Source: Nectonema munidae
Lineage: Eukaryota; Nematomorpha; Nectonematoida; Nectonematidae
NCBI GenBank assembly: GCA_030549495.1
Contig: JAUIRK010000928.1
Location: 261,001 to 325,000, forward strand
Reading direction: 5' to 3'
DNA length: 64,000 nucleotides
Part shown: piece after piece, positions 46,060-55,870 of the stretch
Layout: each line of letters starts with the position of its first letter
How positions within the stretch are numbered: the first letter of the stretch is position 1
Translations under genes and position numbers: made by a program
The notes under the pieces: model-generated
Told to the model about the DNA's origin: nothing
The model's input: only the letters and a program-made list of their open reading frames with translations
Databases searched by the model: none

Positions 46060-47814
46060 TTTAAAGAAAAATTAAAGAAAGAATATTTATCTTTTCAGCT
46101 TCATTTTTTCACCACAGCTTATAACTAAATCCTGTAATATTTGTTTAATATTTTGCTTGTTGTTTCTTGATGTATGTATGTAAAAATAAATTCTTCTCCT
46201 TCTTCTTATAAATTTATTTATATTTGGGTATCCCATCCAAGGGAAAAATGATCTTCCATAGCTGGAGAGATATAGTAAGGATAGTCACAATCAGGAATCG
46301 AACTCAGATCATCTGGATTGAAATACGACGCTATTCCATCTGCCAACAAACATGGAAATAGCTAATTTTTAGATTAAATTTTTAATATTATTGAAAGAAT
46401 GAGATTTATTTTGACTAAAATTCGAGTGGAAGGGACATTATTAGACAACTCTGTGTTGCTTTAAATTCTATATTGAAGGTTTCTAAATCCTATTTTAAAA
46501 AGATCAATTTTACTTTGAAAATACTAGATTCTTATTATTTAACTTTTGAACTAGGAATAGTAAAGATTTTCGTTAGAAAAGTCACATGGTAGGAGAGATT
46601 TTAGAACATTAAACCCATTAGAGTAAAACATGAAGCTATAATAAACATTTATTTTGTTTAAAAGTTATTGTTTTGTATCTCAATTTAAAATGGCAGATAG
46701 TTTTAAATTTTAAAAAATTATTTTTTTTTGCGATTACTAATCCAAAAAGGTAACTTTTATTTTATAAATTATTTGTTTATATTTTTTATAGTGAAAAAAT
46801 CATTTAATCCGAATTAAGTAGACTCTCGATTTTCCTTTATAAGTTTTTAAATTGTTTCTTATACACGGTTTTCAAGTCACCCGCATTGAGCGCGAGTCAC
46901 CCGTAAATTGAGTTGAAATCCCACATGACCAAAATCACCCGCATAAAAAGAAAAAAATTTGAAAAAATATCTAGTATGCTGATAATTAAAATGGCAACAT
47001 CCGAAGAAGTTTCAAAAAAAGCAACTCATCAATACAATTTTAATCAAAAATTATTATTATTTTTTTCTAATTAAAAATCATGTTTCATCAGGTACAAACT
47101 CTGACTTATGAAAAGCCTACCTATCTACTTATTGAATGTAATTTGATATTTTAACTTTTAGACAGTAACTCCTCTCACATTCAATATTGCTATGAAAACA
47201 TGTAGTTCAAAAATGATAATTTCCATAGTGTCACATAAAACACGTTTAGTTTCACTCGTATGCATAGTTTATTAATTTGAAGATATAGAAATCAATAAAA
47301 AGTATCCACGAAATAACTTTTTATAACAGATATTTTAGATTTTGTTGTAGGGCCTAGTGCCTCTTTTTATTTTTTTGGTTTTTTAGAGTTTTTTGGTATA
47401 TTAGTGACTGTTTAAAAATAATTTATTTTTTAGGAATTTATTGGGTTTCAAGTTGAATCGACAACAAATAACATAAATTCTTGTCATTTAAAATATTGCA
47501 AGGGTCAAAATGACCCCATTGGACGTTCTAGTGTTAAAACGGTGACAAAATAATGTAGAAACCTAACCATATCCTAACCTAATGGAGTGCCCCCTCCCTC
47601 AACTAAATTTTTTTTCTGGCTAGAGCCTGCGTACATAGATATGAAGTCTATTGGTTATTAATCATCTCAAAGGCATTTTTATTGGCTGTTTTTTGTGGAA
47701 AAAAACTGGAAAAATTGAATTTTCTCCAAGGCTGACGAAAAATTTTCACCCCAATGACAATTTCTGAAACTTGACAGCCCTGCTTATATAACACCAAATA
47801 ATATAAATAATGCT
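46060..47814. other. AT-rich intergenic stretch; repeat debris, no gene seen
   Basis: Contains the family-2 SINE described separately, a repeated AGTCACCCG motif (46875-46945), and at about 47509-47536 a sequence GGTCAAAATGACCCC followed by GTTCTAGTG and TTAA, like a piggyBac right end without a partner. Confidence 0.4.
46190..46348 (-). mobile_element. tRNA-derived SINE, family 2
   Basis: On the - strand: GGCAGATGGAATAGCGTCG, CTGAGTTCGATTCCTGA (B box), TGACTATCCTTACTATATC, CTATGGAAGATCATTTTTCC. The body matches the copy at 51303, so this family differs from family 1, whose body carries AGTTCGATACAAGCGGC. Confidence 0.65.
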
Positions 47815-49014
47815 TTAACCTTATTCGTAACGGGCTATTTTTAATTTTTCAATGACGAGGGTGTGCTAATTTAGCCATCCCCTCTTTTTTCCTTAAAATA
47901 TTGAATATTTTTGCAAAATTCTCACGTGAACCTACTAAATAATATTGATCCGTATCTGATAGTGTCATTTATTTTTCTTAAAAATCAATCAAACCTGACA
48001 ATTAATGCAAAATATATTATAATTTCACATTTTTTTTGGCTTAATAATATCTTAATTTATTTAATATACTAAATATTCGTGATTAAATAATCCAAAATAT
48101 TTCACCTGTCAGTAAATTAGCGTTCACAGGTGAGTTAATACTAAACACTTTTTCTCAATTTTTAAATAAACCTATCCATACACAGCAAATCAAATATGCT
48201 CAATTTAATTCATAAAATACTTTTGTCACTAAATTTACATTGTGGTTACTGTTTAACCTTGGTTAATTAGTTGCTATATATTTTTTTATTATTTTGAATA
48301 ATTTTCTCCCATTTAGTAAATCGACCTTTTCCTATTTCATCATGACAATTTTGTCTATATCTACACAGTTTTTATTATTTTTTTATTTATTTATTATGTC
48401 GTCATGAGCTGATACGTCCGTGAATCACATATACAAAGCACCTTCTATTACTTCATGTTCAAAAAAGATTTTGACCGTGAAATTCCTCTTTTTGAAATGA
48501 AATATCTTTAAATTTTTAGCCTATCAGCTAAGATTACAATTATCATTTCACTAAGATGGGTAGGAAATAATTTTAAATAGGTCAAAGTTATTAAAAAAAT
48601 TCTTTAATCAGAATATTTTGAGAACGGAAAAATCTGTTCAAAATATATCCTTAAAAATTTTTTTCGGACACAGATTGTAGAAAATAAATTTCTAATGAAA
48701 AAAGAGCTACCAAGAAAAGATCATCTTAAAATTAATAGTAAAATTAGATACTGTATAAAATATAGAAGAAATGATGTAGAGACTACAAGCAGATAAGGAA
48801 TTTGTAACCAAAAAGATGCAAGTCATATCGAGATACCTAATTTACTGAGAAATGAAATATTTTGAGTGAATAAAACACCTAAAATTGGTTTATTAAATAA
48901 ATTAAGAAAATAATTAATAGAGAAATTCTGCAAGTAGAATTTATTTTCAAGTTTATATATTTGACATTGATTGACATGTTTAATCTATTTTTTGACACTT
49001 TTAATTGATTTTCA

Positions 49015-49530
49015 TAAACAATGAGCATCACCACTAAATTGGACATACTTGAAAATGGTATATATGTGTAAAAAACTTTTTATAAGTATTTCCATTAAAA
49101 TTTTAATTTTGACTTGAGCTGTAATATATAAATGAAATTTTTGAGAGTTTTGTTTGAAGGTCATAAAAAATGAACATCACAACTAAATTCTACATACTTG
49201 AAAATGGGTATATATATGTATAAGAAACTTTTTATAAGAATAAAAAATTTTATTTTGTCACCACGGGCTGGCATATTTAAATTATTTTTAACAGGTTTGA
49301 CTGATTCTTATAAAAAAAGAATATCATCACTGAATTCAGCATAGTTGAAATATTTATGTAACATTAACCCATTAAGTACCAAGAAATCAGACGATATTTA
49401 AAAAAAACGCAGACGATTTATATTCAAAGTCATTGAAAAAAGCAGACGAAGATGAAATTACTTATGTTCCCAAATGGGAACATTGGGGCTTAATGGGTTA
49501 AAAATGGGTATAAAAACTTATTAATATCTG
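49015..49530. repeat. Tandem array, three units, about 148-bp period, interrupted by a MITE
   Basis: Units begin at about 49018, 49166 and 49315 and share ATCACCACTAAATTGGACAT-like and CTTGAAAATGGGTATATAT stretches followed by AACTTTTTATAAG. In the third unit the array stops at TTAA (49364) and resumes at AAAATGGGTATAAAAACTT (49501), so the 130-bp insertion between is younger than the array. Confidence 0.65.
49368..49497. mobile_element. TTAA MITE (piggyBac-type), 130 bp, nested
   Basis: Perfect ends CCCATTAAG and CTTAATGGG, flanked by TTAA on both sides (49364-49367, 49498-49501), as piggyBac elements leave. The interior has AATCAGACGATAT and CGCAGACGATTTAT, shared with the copies near 41505 and 60548. 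Confidence 0.75.
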
Positions 49531-49604
49531 AGAAAAAGAGGGGGGCACTTTATGCCCCCAGCACTTTAGCGGACAAGCACATCACTAATAGGGTTAATAT
49601 TTTA

Positions 49605-50000
49605 AGTCTTCAAGAGCAAAGCTCTATAGTTGAGACCAGTTTCGTCTAAGTCAAAGATGTCACTTGAGGCAAAATCTTTCAATAAATACGGCAATTTAGC
49701 TTTTCAAGCTGCAATATCGTTAGGATTAACTTCATTCCTCTCTTCACTAACAATATTAAAACTAATATTGTTTTTTTTTCCAAATTTATCCAAACATCCT
49801 GTAGACGCTTTGAAATCCGATAAATTCAATTTCTCAGCTGTAATTTTGGCTCTTTCTTGTAACATTGGGCTAGAGAAATTCTAGCCAAATTTTTAGAAAC
49901 TAAAAAGAACCCAAAAAGGTTCACGGTAGCCACTGATGTCTGATACTCTGGCTCCGTAGCGATGCTACTGCTTGAAACATTTGGTTTTTCTTTAGGAATA
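49605..50000 (-). mobile_element. Tigger/pogo-type transposase relic next to the PDXK start
   Basis: Reading leftward: LQERAKITAEKLNLSDFKAS, TGCLDKFGKKNNISF, ERNEVNPNDIAA, a stop where Trp is usual, then KAKLPYLLKDFASSDIFDLD and ETGLNY. This is the CENP-B-type DNA-binding domain running into the start of the DDE domain (the D.DETGL motif). A frame change precedes LQERAK. It is cut off near 49605 by the TTAA element end. It occupies the region directly upstream of the PDXK ATG. Confidence 0.75.
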
Positions 50001-50019
50001 AAATTGTGGGAAAAGTGCC

Positions 50020-51876
50020 ATGTCATCCACACCAAACACCAAAAAAGTGCTGTCTATCCAAAGTAGTGTTGTGCATGGTCACGTCGGCAATTGTAGTGCT
50101 GTTTTTCCCCTTCAGCTTCTAGGCTTTGAAGTCAGTTGCATCAATTCTGTCCAGTTCTCCAATCATACCGGCTACCAACACGGCTTCACCGGCCAAGTGC
50201 TGAAGGACGTTGAGTTATTGCATCTGGTGAATGGCCTCGTCAAAAATGAATTGCACTACTTCGACTACCTCCTGACAGGCTACATCGGCAACGCATCCTT
50301 TCTAGAAGCGATCAAGCAGGTTCTTGTGGTGCTGAAGCAGAAGAATGAAAATATCACATTCGTGTGTGATCCTGTTCTCGGCGACAATGGAGCCCTATAC
50401 GTGCCAGAAACGCTGCCATCCATATACACGCAAGACATCATTCCTTTGGCAAACATCTTGACACCAAACCAATTCGAAGCTGAGTTGATAACAGGTTAAA
50501 ACTTTATGCTAACAATCAAAAATATTTGCAGTGAGTGTTTAACTCGTTAGTACTTCTACTAAATAAATCTATTGCAAACAAATTGCATCACATCAATATG
50601 AAAAATTATTTTTAGTTGAAATCAGAGTTGCCGAGTAGGAGGTTTCTGACTCCGAGTATTTGCACAAGTCCGATTTCTCGAAATCTGATTGCGACACTTT
50701 AGTCTGCATATAAAATATGAGGCACTGATAAAATGGTTGTTACTTGAAGGAAACCAAATAATTTTTTATGGATTAAAAAAGAATAAATATGACATATTTT
50801 GTAATTTTTGAAATCAGCGTCACACATTTTATTTTATTAACCGCTTTTCTTGACCGTTTCAAGGTGAATTTTGTTAGAACACATTTTGGGCATAAAGTGT
50901 CATTAACTAAGCTTGAGCTCGGACTCATGAGTTGACACCATAAATTCTATAGTATGCAAGAAGTAGCTTACCAATATTCTGTGTAGATTATGTTATATAA
51001 AACATCAAAAAGATTTTAGTTCAAAATTTTGGGAACAGTCTTGTTTGTTCTTTTTTTCAAATAAGGTGAGTAAAGTAAGGAAAAACTGAAGAATTGCGTT
51101 TTTTTGTCTTCAGACAACGGGTTTGGAGTCGGAGATCTTAAATAAATAGGATTTGGTATCTAATAAAATAAGTCGAAAGTAAAGAGTTAGGGTTAAATTT
51201 ATGTCGCATTCTGATTTTTTTAAATCAAAAAAATTGCCCCTGGGTATAATTATATTCTAGATCTGGCCCTGCCTCTGATACCAACTCTAAAATTTTTTGT
51301 CTACAGATGGTCTAGTGGTAGGAACGTAGGTCTAGATCCAGACGGCCTTGGTTCGATTCCCCATCCTAACTATCCTTACCATCTCCTTTGGAAGATTATG
51401 ACGGATATATCTATTTAGGTATTCAAATAACAAATGAAAAGGATGCTATAGAAGCAATTCGCTCCATCCTGATGAAAGGAGTTAAAGTTGCTGTGATCTC
51501 TAGTTCAAACATCGGCAAAGATGAATCGTGTATGTATAGCTTTGCAGGATTTATAAATCCTACCAAATCTTGTGGCTACTCATTTGCAAAGATACGCATC
51601 CCCTTAATAAAATCTCAATTCGTCGGCTCCGGTGATCTTTTCGCTGCTCTATTCCTTGCGTGGTGTGACATTTATAAATTTGAAAATATTCCTGAAATTC
51701 TGAATAAAGTGCACTCAACCATATATCGCATTCTTGAAAGAACTTCCGCCTCCCTCATCTCCAGTATTCAAAATGGAGAAAATCATAATTTCAAAAATTC
51801 AGAATTGAAGCTGATTGAAAGTAAACAGGATATTGAGAATCCAAACATCTTCCTCCGCTCTCAACTACTGGAATGA
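50020..51876 (+). CDS. PDXK: Pyridoxal kinase, complete, two exons
   Basis: Phosphorylates pyridoxal, pyridoxine and pyridoxamine with ATP in the cytosol (vitamin B6 salvage; ribokinase-like family). Exons 50020-50494 and 51419-51876, junction phase 1 (GATAACAG/GT, TTTAG/G), 933 bases, 310 codons (human 312). Exon 1 holds KVLSIQSSVVHGHVGN, FPLQLLGFEV, NSVQFSNHTGYQH, YDYLLTGYIG, FVCDPVLGDNG and ILTPNQFEAELITG; exon 2 holds VAVISSSN, the ATP-site and catalytic GSGDLFAALFLAW (Asp at about residue 231, human Asp235) and the C-terminal SKQDIENP. The ATG at 50020 matches the human start position. No breaks seen. The intron carries a family-2 SINE that ends just before the acceptor. Upstream is a Tigger relic. 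Confidence 0.95.
51303..51400 (+). mobile_element. tRNA-derived SINE, family 2, in the PDXK intron
   Basis: TGGTCTAGTGG fits the pol III A box and GGTTCGATTCC the B box; then CCATCCTAACTATCCTTACC and a GGAAGATTATG stretch shared with the copy at 46190-46348. The head resembles tRNA-Glu or tRNA-Asp. It ends within about 20 bases of the PDXK exon 2 acceptor. Confidence 0.7.
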
Positions 51877-52102
51877 TCCCACTACCCTCACACTGCTGCA
51901 TTCATCCAACCTCATATTTACGACTTTTTAAATTATTTTTTGATAATTTCTTGAATTTTAGTCAATAATTATAATTATATATTTTAATAATGTTTTGACT
52001 ACTCGTTCAATTTATTACAATTGTCATTATTACGTAACAATTTTATCTTGTTAAGTGTTTTTATATTTATTAATCAGGCTTTTAAATCTTTGAGTTGTTT
52101 AA

Positions 52103-52108
52103 AATAAA
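52103..52108 (+). promoter_or_regulatory. Candidate PDXK polyadenylation signal
   Basis: AATAAA about 225 bases after the PDXK stop codon, followed by a TG/TTT-rich stretch. Confidence 0.4.
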
Positions 52109-52505
52109 TGTTTTGAACAAATTTGTTTTAAATGATTGAAATATAGTTTTTAGGTAATGTCAAAAATATGTAATCCAGAATTGAAGTGCCTAGCCATCAG
52201 TTCTAATACTTCCTGGAATAGAAACGCAACAAAGGTGATGTCAACTTGCAGAGTTTTCTTTGTTTACAGGGGATTGCACGCTGCTACCTTATGAGACAAT
52301 ATAATAAATCGTTGAAAGCGATTCCAATTTACACAAGTCCGATTCTGACTCCAAAAAGTTTAGCCGGCATTCTTTCTATTTGTCTTCAGATATCGTTTGA
52401 GAAATTGCAAATTAAAGCAGAGAAGCCTACTACAGCAATACCTCAATTCCTGAGCTTAATTCATTCCTTTTAAATGACGCAGTGTGTGAGACATTATTTC
52501 TAAGG

Positions 52506-52743
52506 ATCAGAGGAGGGTTTTTTAAATGCGGCCTTTGAAAAAAATGAAGCCTGAAATCAAAATTCTTTCAAAATAAACAAAAGAAAAAAGTCATTAATTG
52601 TATTAAAATAATTTTTGTCTATGTAATTTAGTTAAAAAAAATTAATTTTTTTCTTTAGTAGCATATTTTTTAAGTTTATGCGCCTAAGTCATAACAACAT
52701 ATTGTAAACGGCCTTTAAAGATAAAAAGGTTCCCCACTTCTGC
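52506..52743. mobile_element. Probable hAT MITE, about 240 bp
   Basis: The left end is CAGAGGAGGGTTTTTTAAAT with GCGGCCTTTGA; the right end, as reverse complement, is CAGAAGTGGGGAACCTTTTT with TTTAAAGGCCG. Flanking 8-mers (CTAAGGAT, CTATAGCA) do not match well. Confidence 0.45.
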
Positions 52744-52749
52744 TATAGC

Positions 52750-54918
52750 ATACCTGTCAAAACTTAAATTATTGAAACCTGGAGATTCTTGATTTTTGTT
52801 GAAAAAAACGGGGAGATTTTGCCTAAAAAATGGAGAACTGAATTAATCTACATAATTCTCTCTAAAATATACCGTAAAGTTCGGCTTATAAGACCCCTTT
52901 TCATAGCTAAATATCAGTCTTAAAATTAAGAGAGGGTCTTATACGCCAAAGTAAAAAATCTTAGTTTAAAAAATTATAAAAAAAATTTTTTTTAATTAGT
53001 ACGGTTTTAAATTATCCTTAATATTTTTTATTAATAAAATTTTTTTTAGAAACTTTTGTAATATTTTTTGTATATAAAATATTTTACATAATTTTTTATC
53101 CTAGTTTTTATACTCAAGCTTAAGCAATATTTTATTTAAATTGTTTTCTCTCAAAGAAGATCTTATGAAACAGGTTATAAACTTAAAGTGATTGAATTTT
53201 CTATCGAAAACTCCATTCATGCTATGGCAAGAAAATTCAATATTACTACTAAGATGGTAAGAGATTGGAAAAGTAAAGAAAATATTTTAAAGAAATTACC
53301 TCGTAGAAAATGCGCAATGAGAAGTGGAAAAGCGCATTGGCCCATCTTGGAAGAAAATGTTTCGAATATGATTAAAGAGAAGCGTCAAAATTGTTATGTA
53401 GTAACCCAAAATCAAATTCACATTTTTGCTCTTCATGGGCAAAATTAAATCAAGACATAGCAAAAAAATTTTAAAGCTACCAAATCATGGTGCTATAGAT
53501 TTATGAAGAGAAATGGCTTAGTAATTAGAAGTCAAAATAAAGTTTTAAACTTTCAGAAATTTATAATAAATAAACGCAAAGAATATAACTATCCACTTTA
53601 AATATTGGAAATATGGACCAAACACCGATCTATTTTGATATGGTTGGAAATCGAACTGTTTCTTTAAAAGGGAAAAAACTGTTCTTTTAAAAACGACAGG
53701 TCACGAAAAAAACATGTTTTACTGCGGTTTTAGCTTATTTAGCAGATGGAACTAAGAAACCCATGGTTATTTTTAAGCGAAAATTGATGCCAAAAATTAT
53801 GTTTCCCACAAAAAATAGAAATATGCGTCCTCCTTCACACTATACTCTTTGTGAATTTGTTGACAAAGCATGGAATGGGTTAAAAAGCCTTCAATTGTTG
53901 AATATTCTTTTAAAAAATGTATTTCTAATGCAATGGATGGCACTGAAGATATAATCATTTGGGAAAATGAAGACCGCGAAACTGAGATAAGAGTGTCTGA
54001 TGGTGAAGATCCATATGACGATTTCTTAACTGAAGTTGATGAAGAATTGATTGATCAATTAAACAAAACAGATTCAGAAGATAGTCTTTGCTGAGTGGTG
54101 TTTTTTAAATTAATAAATTTTGTTTTTAAAATGTTTTGTTGCGAGTTAATTTTTTCGATATATTTTCTTAAATATAAGCAATTTTTGTAAATTAAAAAGA
54201 TATTAGTAGATACGTTTTTTTTTATTTTTGTTACAGGGTCTTATACGCCGAAAATAAGTATAATTCAATTTTTTACTTTGTTATTTAGGGGGGTCTTATA
54301 CGCCGAGGGGTCTTATAAGCCGAACTTTACGGTAATTGACAATTTATTAGAATTTGTGTATATGATAATAACACATAAAGCACATAGCTAAACAAAAAGA
54401 GATATAAACCAAATGAATCATTCTTGTTCATGCTTTGGTTGCTTTCTTTGACAGATTCAGTAATTCTTCATCTTTGTTTCAGGATTACGTGGTTTCATAG
54501 CTAAAATACTCGCCAATGTACCATCTAACTTTAAAGATGACCGTATGTCTGTTTTATTTTTTCGTAAAATGCTGAATAATCGTTAAAGACTTGCATTGCT
54601 ATGTGGAAGTACAAGAATTAAGACATCTACACAAAGAGGAATTTGAATCTGTCTGTTGATGTTCCAGGAACTTTTAGTTTGAAAATATAATGCCACAAAA
54701 CATCTAGTTGATAATGAACAACAATGATGTTGTTGCCCTTGTCATCAATATCATCAACAATGATAACATATATAATATGATATTGATATCAATTTTTTTT
54801 TAATCTAAATTATAACATTTTTAAAAACCGAGAGATAAAGACTGAAAAAATGGAGACCGGGAAAAAGCAGCAAAAACAGGGAGTCTCCCGGTATTGCTGG
54901 CAGAGTTGACAGGTAGGC
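52750..54918 (-). mobile_element. Older hAT relic that carries a nested pogo insertion
   Basis: The ends ACCTGTCAAAACTTAAATTA (left) and, as reverse complement, ACCTGTCAACTCTGCCAGCA with CGGGAGACTCCC (right) are inverted and related. On the - strand at about 54575-54440 the pieces RLFSILRKNKTDIRSSLKLD and ASILAMKPRNPETK fit the C-terminal part of a hAT-type transposase. The pogo element at 52872-54332 splits it. Confidence 0.5.
52872..54332 (+). mobile_element. pogo-type element, 1461 bp, perfect inverted repeats, internally deleted transposase
   Basis: Ends are 26-bp perfect inverted repeats starting CCGTAAAGTTCGGCTTATAA, with TA on both sides (52870-52871, 54333-54334), plus internal GGGTCTTATACGCC copies near each end. 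Transposase pieces: RRSYETGYKLKVIEF with ARKFNITTKMVRDWKSKE (N-terminal helix-turn-helix), KSWCYRFMKRNGLVIRSQN, GNMDQTPIYFDMVGN (first catalytic Asp), MVIFKRKLMPK, then directly LCEFVDKAWNG, ISNAMDGTED and an acidic tail DGEDPYDDFLTEVDEE. The segment with the second and third catalytic Asp is missing, and there are frame changes and stops. TA target and order fit the pogo group of Tc1/mariner. Confidence 0.9.
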
Positions 54919-55778
54919 AGTATAGACAAACTAGTAATTCGTTTTTATCAAAGTTTGTTCAAAGAATATAACTTTAAAAAGCTGAAAATACGCATAAAAA
55001 AAACTTTATATTTTTAAAAAACTTATTTAATCAAAGTTTTTTGTAAGGAAGATAAAAGTACTTCTAACTAACTGTCAAAAAAGAGACAGTTGTGAAGCTT
55101 AACAATGGAATCACGGACATAAGAATCCCAGTTTTTCCTTCACTAATATTATATGTCAAGAAAAGAGTTTAGAAAAATTAAGCTTTAAATGTGATTGTTT
55201 ATCTCTTTTTTCATATAAAAACTCATCTTTTGCTTAAGGGTTTTTCATAATTATTTTTGTTAGAATACAAAATTTCATTCTTGAGTTTTTCAATACAATT
55301 TTTGTCTCGATTTGATAATGTCAAAATCTACCAGTCCAACTTTGTGCACAATTAAGAACACAAAGTTTATATAGTCATCCTAAATATATCCATAAAAAAC
55401 AAGCATTTTTATAAATATTGGAATTGAAGATTTGAGTTCATTATACTTTTTTTTCTAAGTTTATCATATACTTTTGCTTAAGTAATAAAAAAAATGAATT
55501 TTGTTGTACAGTGTACTTTTACTTTTTTCATCATTATATAAAGATGTAAAAATCTCTTCATTAGTAACTCCTATAGGAAGCTGAAAATGAGAACATTATT
55601 CTTTTCTATCAAACAATGATTTTTAAATGAAGGAAAAAATTTTTTAAATATTTTTTTTGAACCCAAAATAAAGAGAAATTACTTAAGATTTACCGAGTTT
55701 ATATTAAAAATTTTGATTTGGACAGTAAATTTAAAGAATATGCCAAAAAAGGAAGATCAACACAACTACAAGAAAGTT

Positions 55779-55784
55779 TTTATT
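55779..55784 (-). promoter_or_regulatory. Candidate CAAP1 polyadenylation signal
   Basis: AATAAA on the - strand about 87 bases after the stop codon of the CAAP1-like gene. Confidence 0.45.
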
Positions 55785-55870
55785 GATTTAAGTGTGATTG
55801 ATGTCAGAAGCCATATCAAATCTTTCCATAAAAAGCATTAATTTAAAGCGTTGTAACGCTAAATTCTTTT

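Larger units (their letters stand above)
47819..49593. mobile_element. Candidate non-autonomous piggyBac-like element, 1.8 kb
   Basis: Bounded by TTAA at 47815-47818 and 49594-49597. The ends agree at 12 of 17 positions: CCTTATTCGTAACGGGC (left) and, as reverse complement, CCCTATTAGTGATGTGC (right). No transposase inside; the interior holds a 148-bp-period tandem array and a nested TTAA MITE. The pairing of these two ends is an inference. Confidence 0.4.

Noticed and set aside
51303-51375. Possible functional tRNA gene
   Set aside because: Pol III boxes are present but the acceptor stem does not pair and the body matches the SINE at 46190.
52246-52473. 75-codon + strand ORF after PDXK
   Set aside because: No family recognised; it lies in repeat-like sequence with GACTCC motifs also seen near 50640 and 60900.
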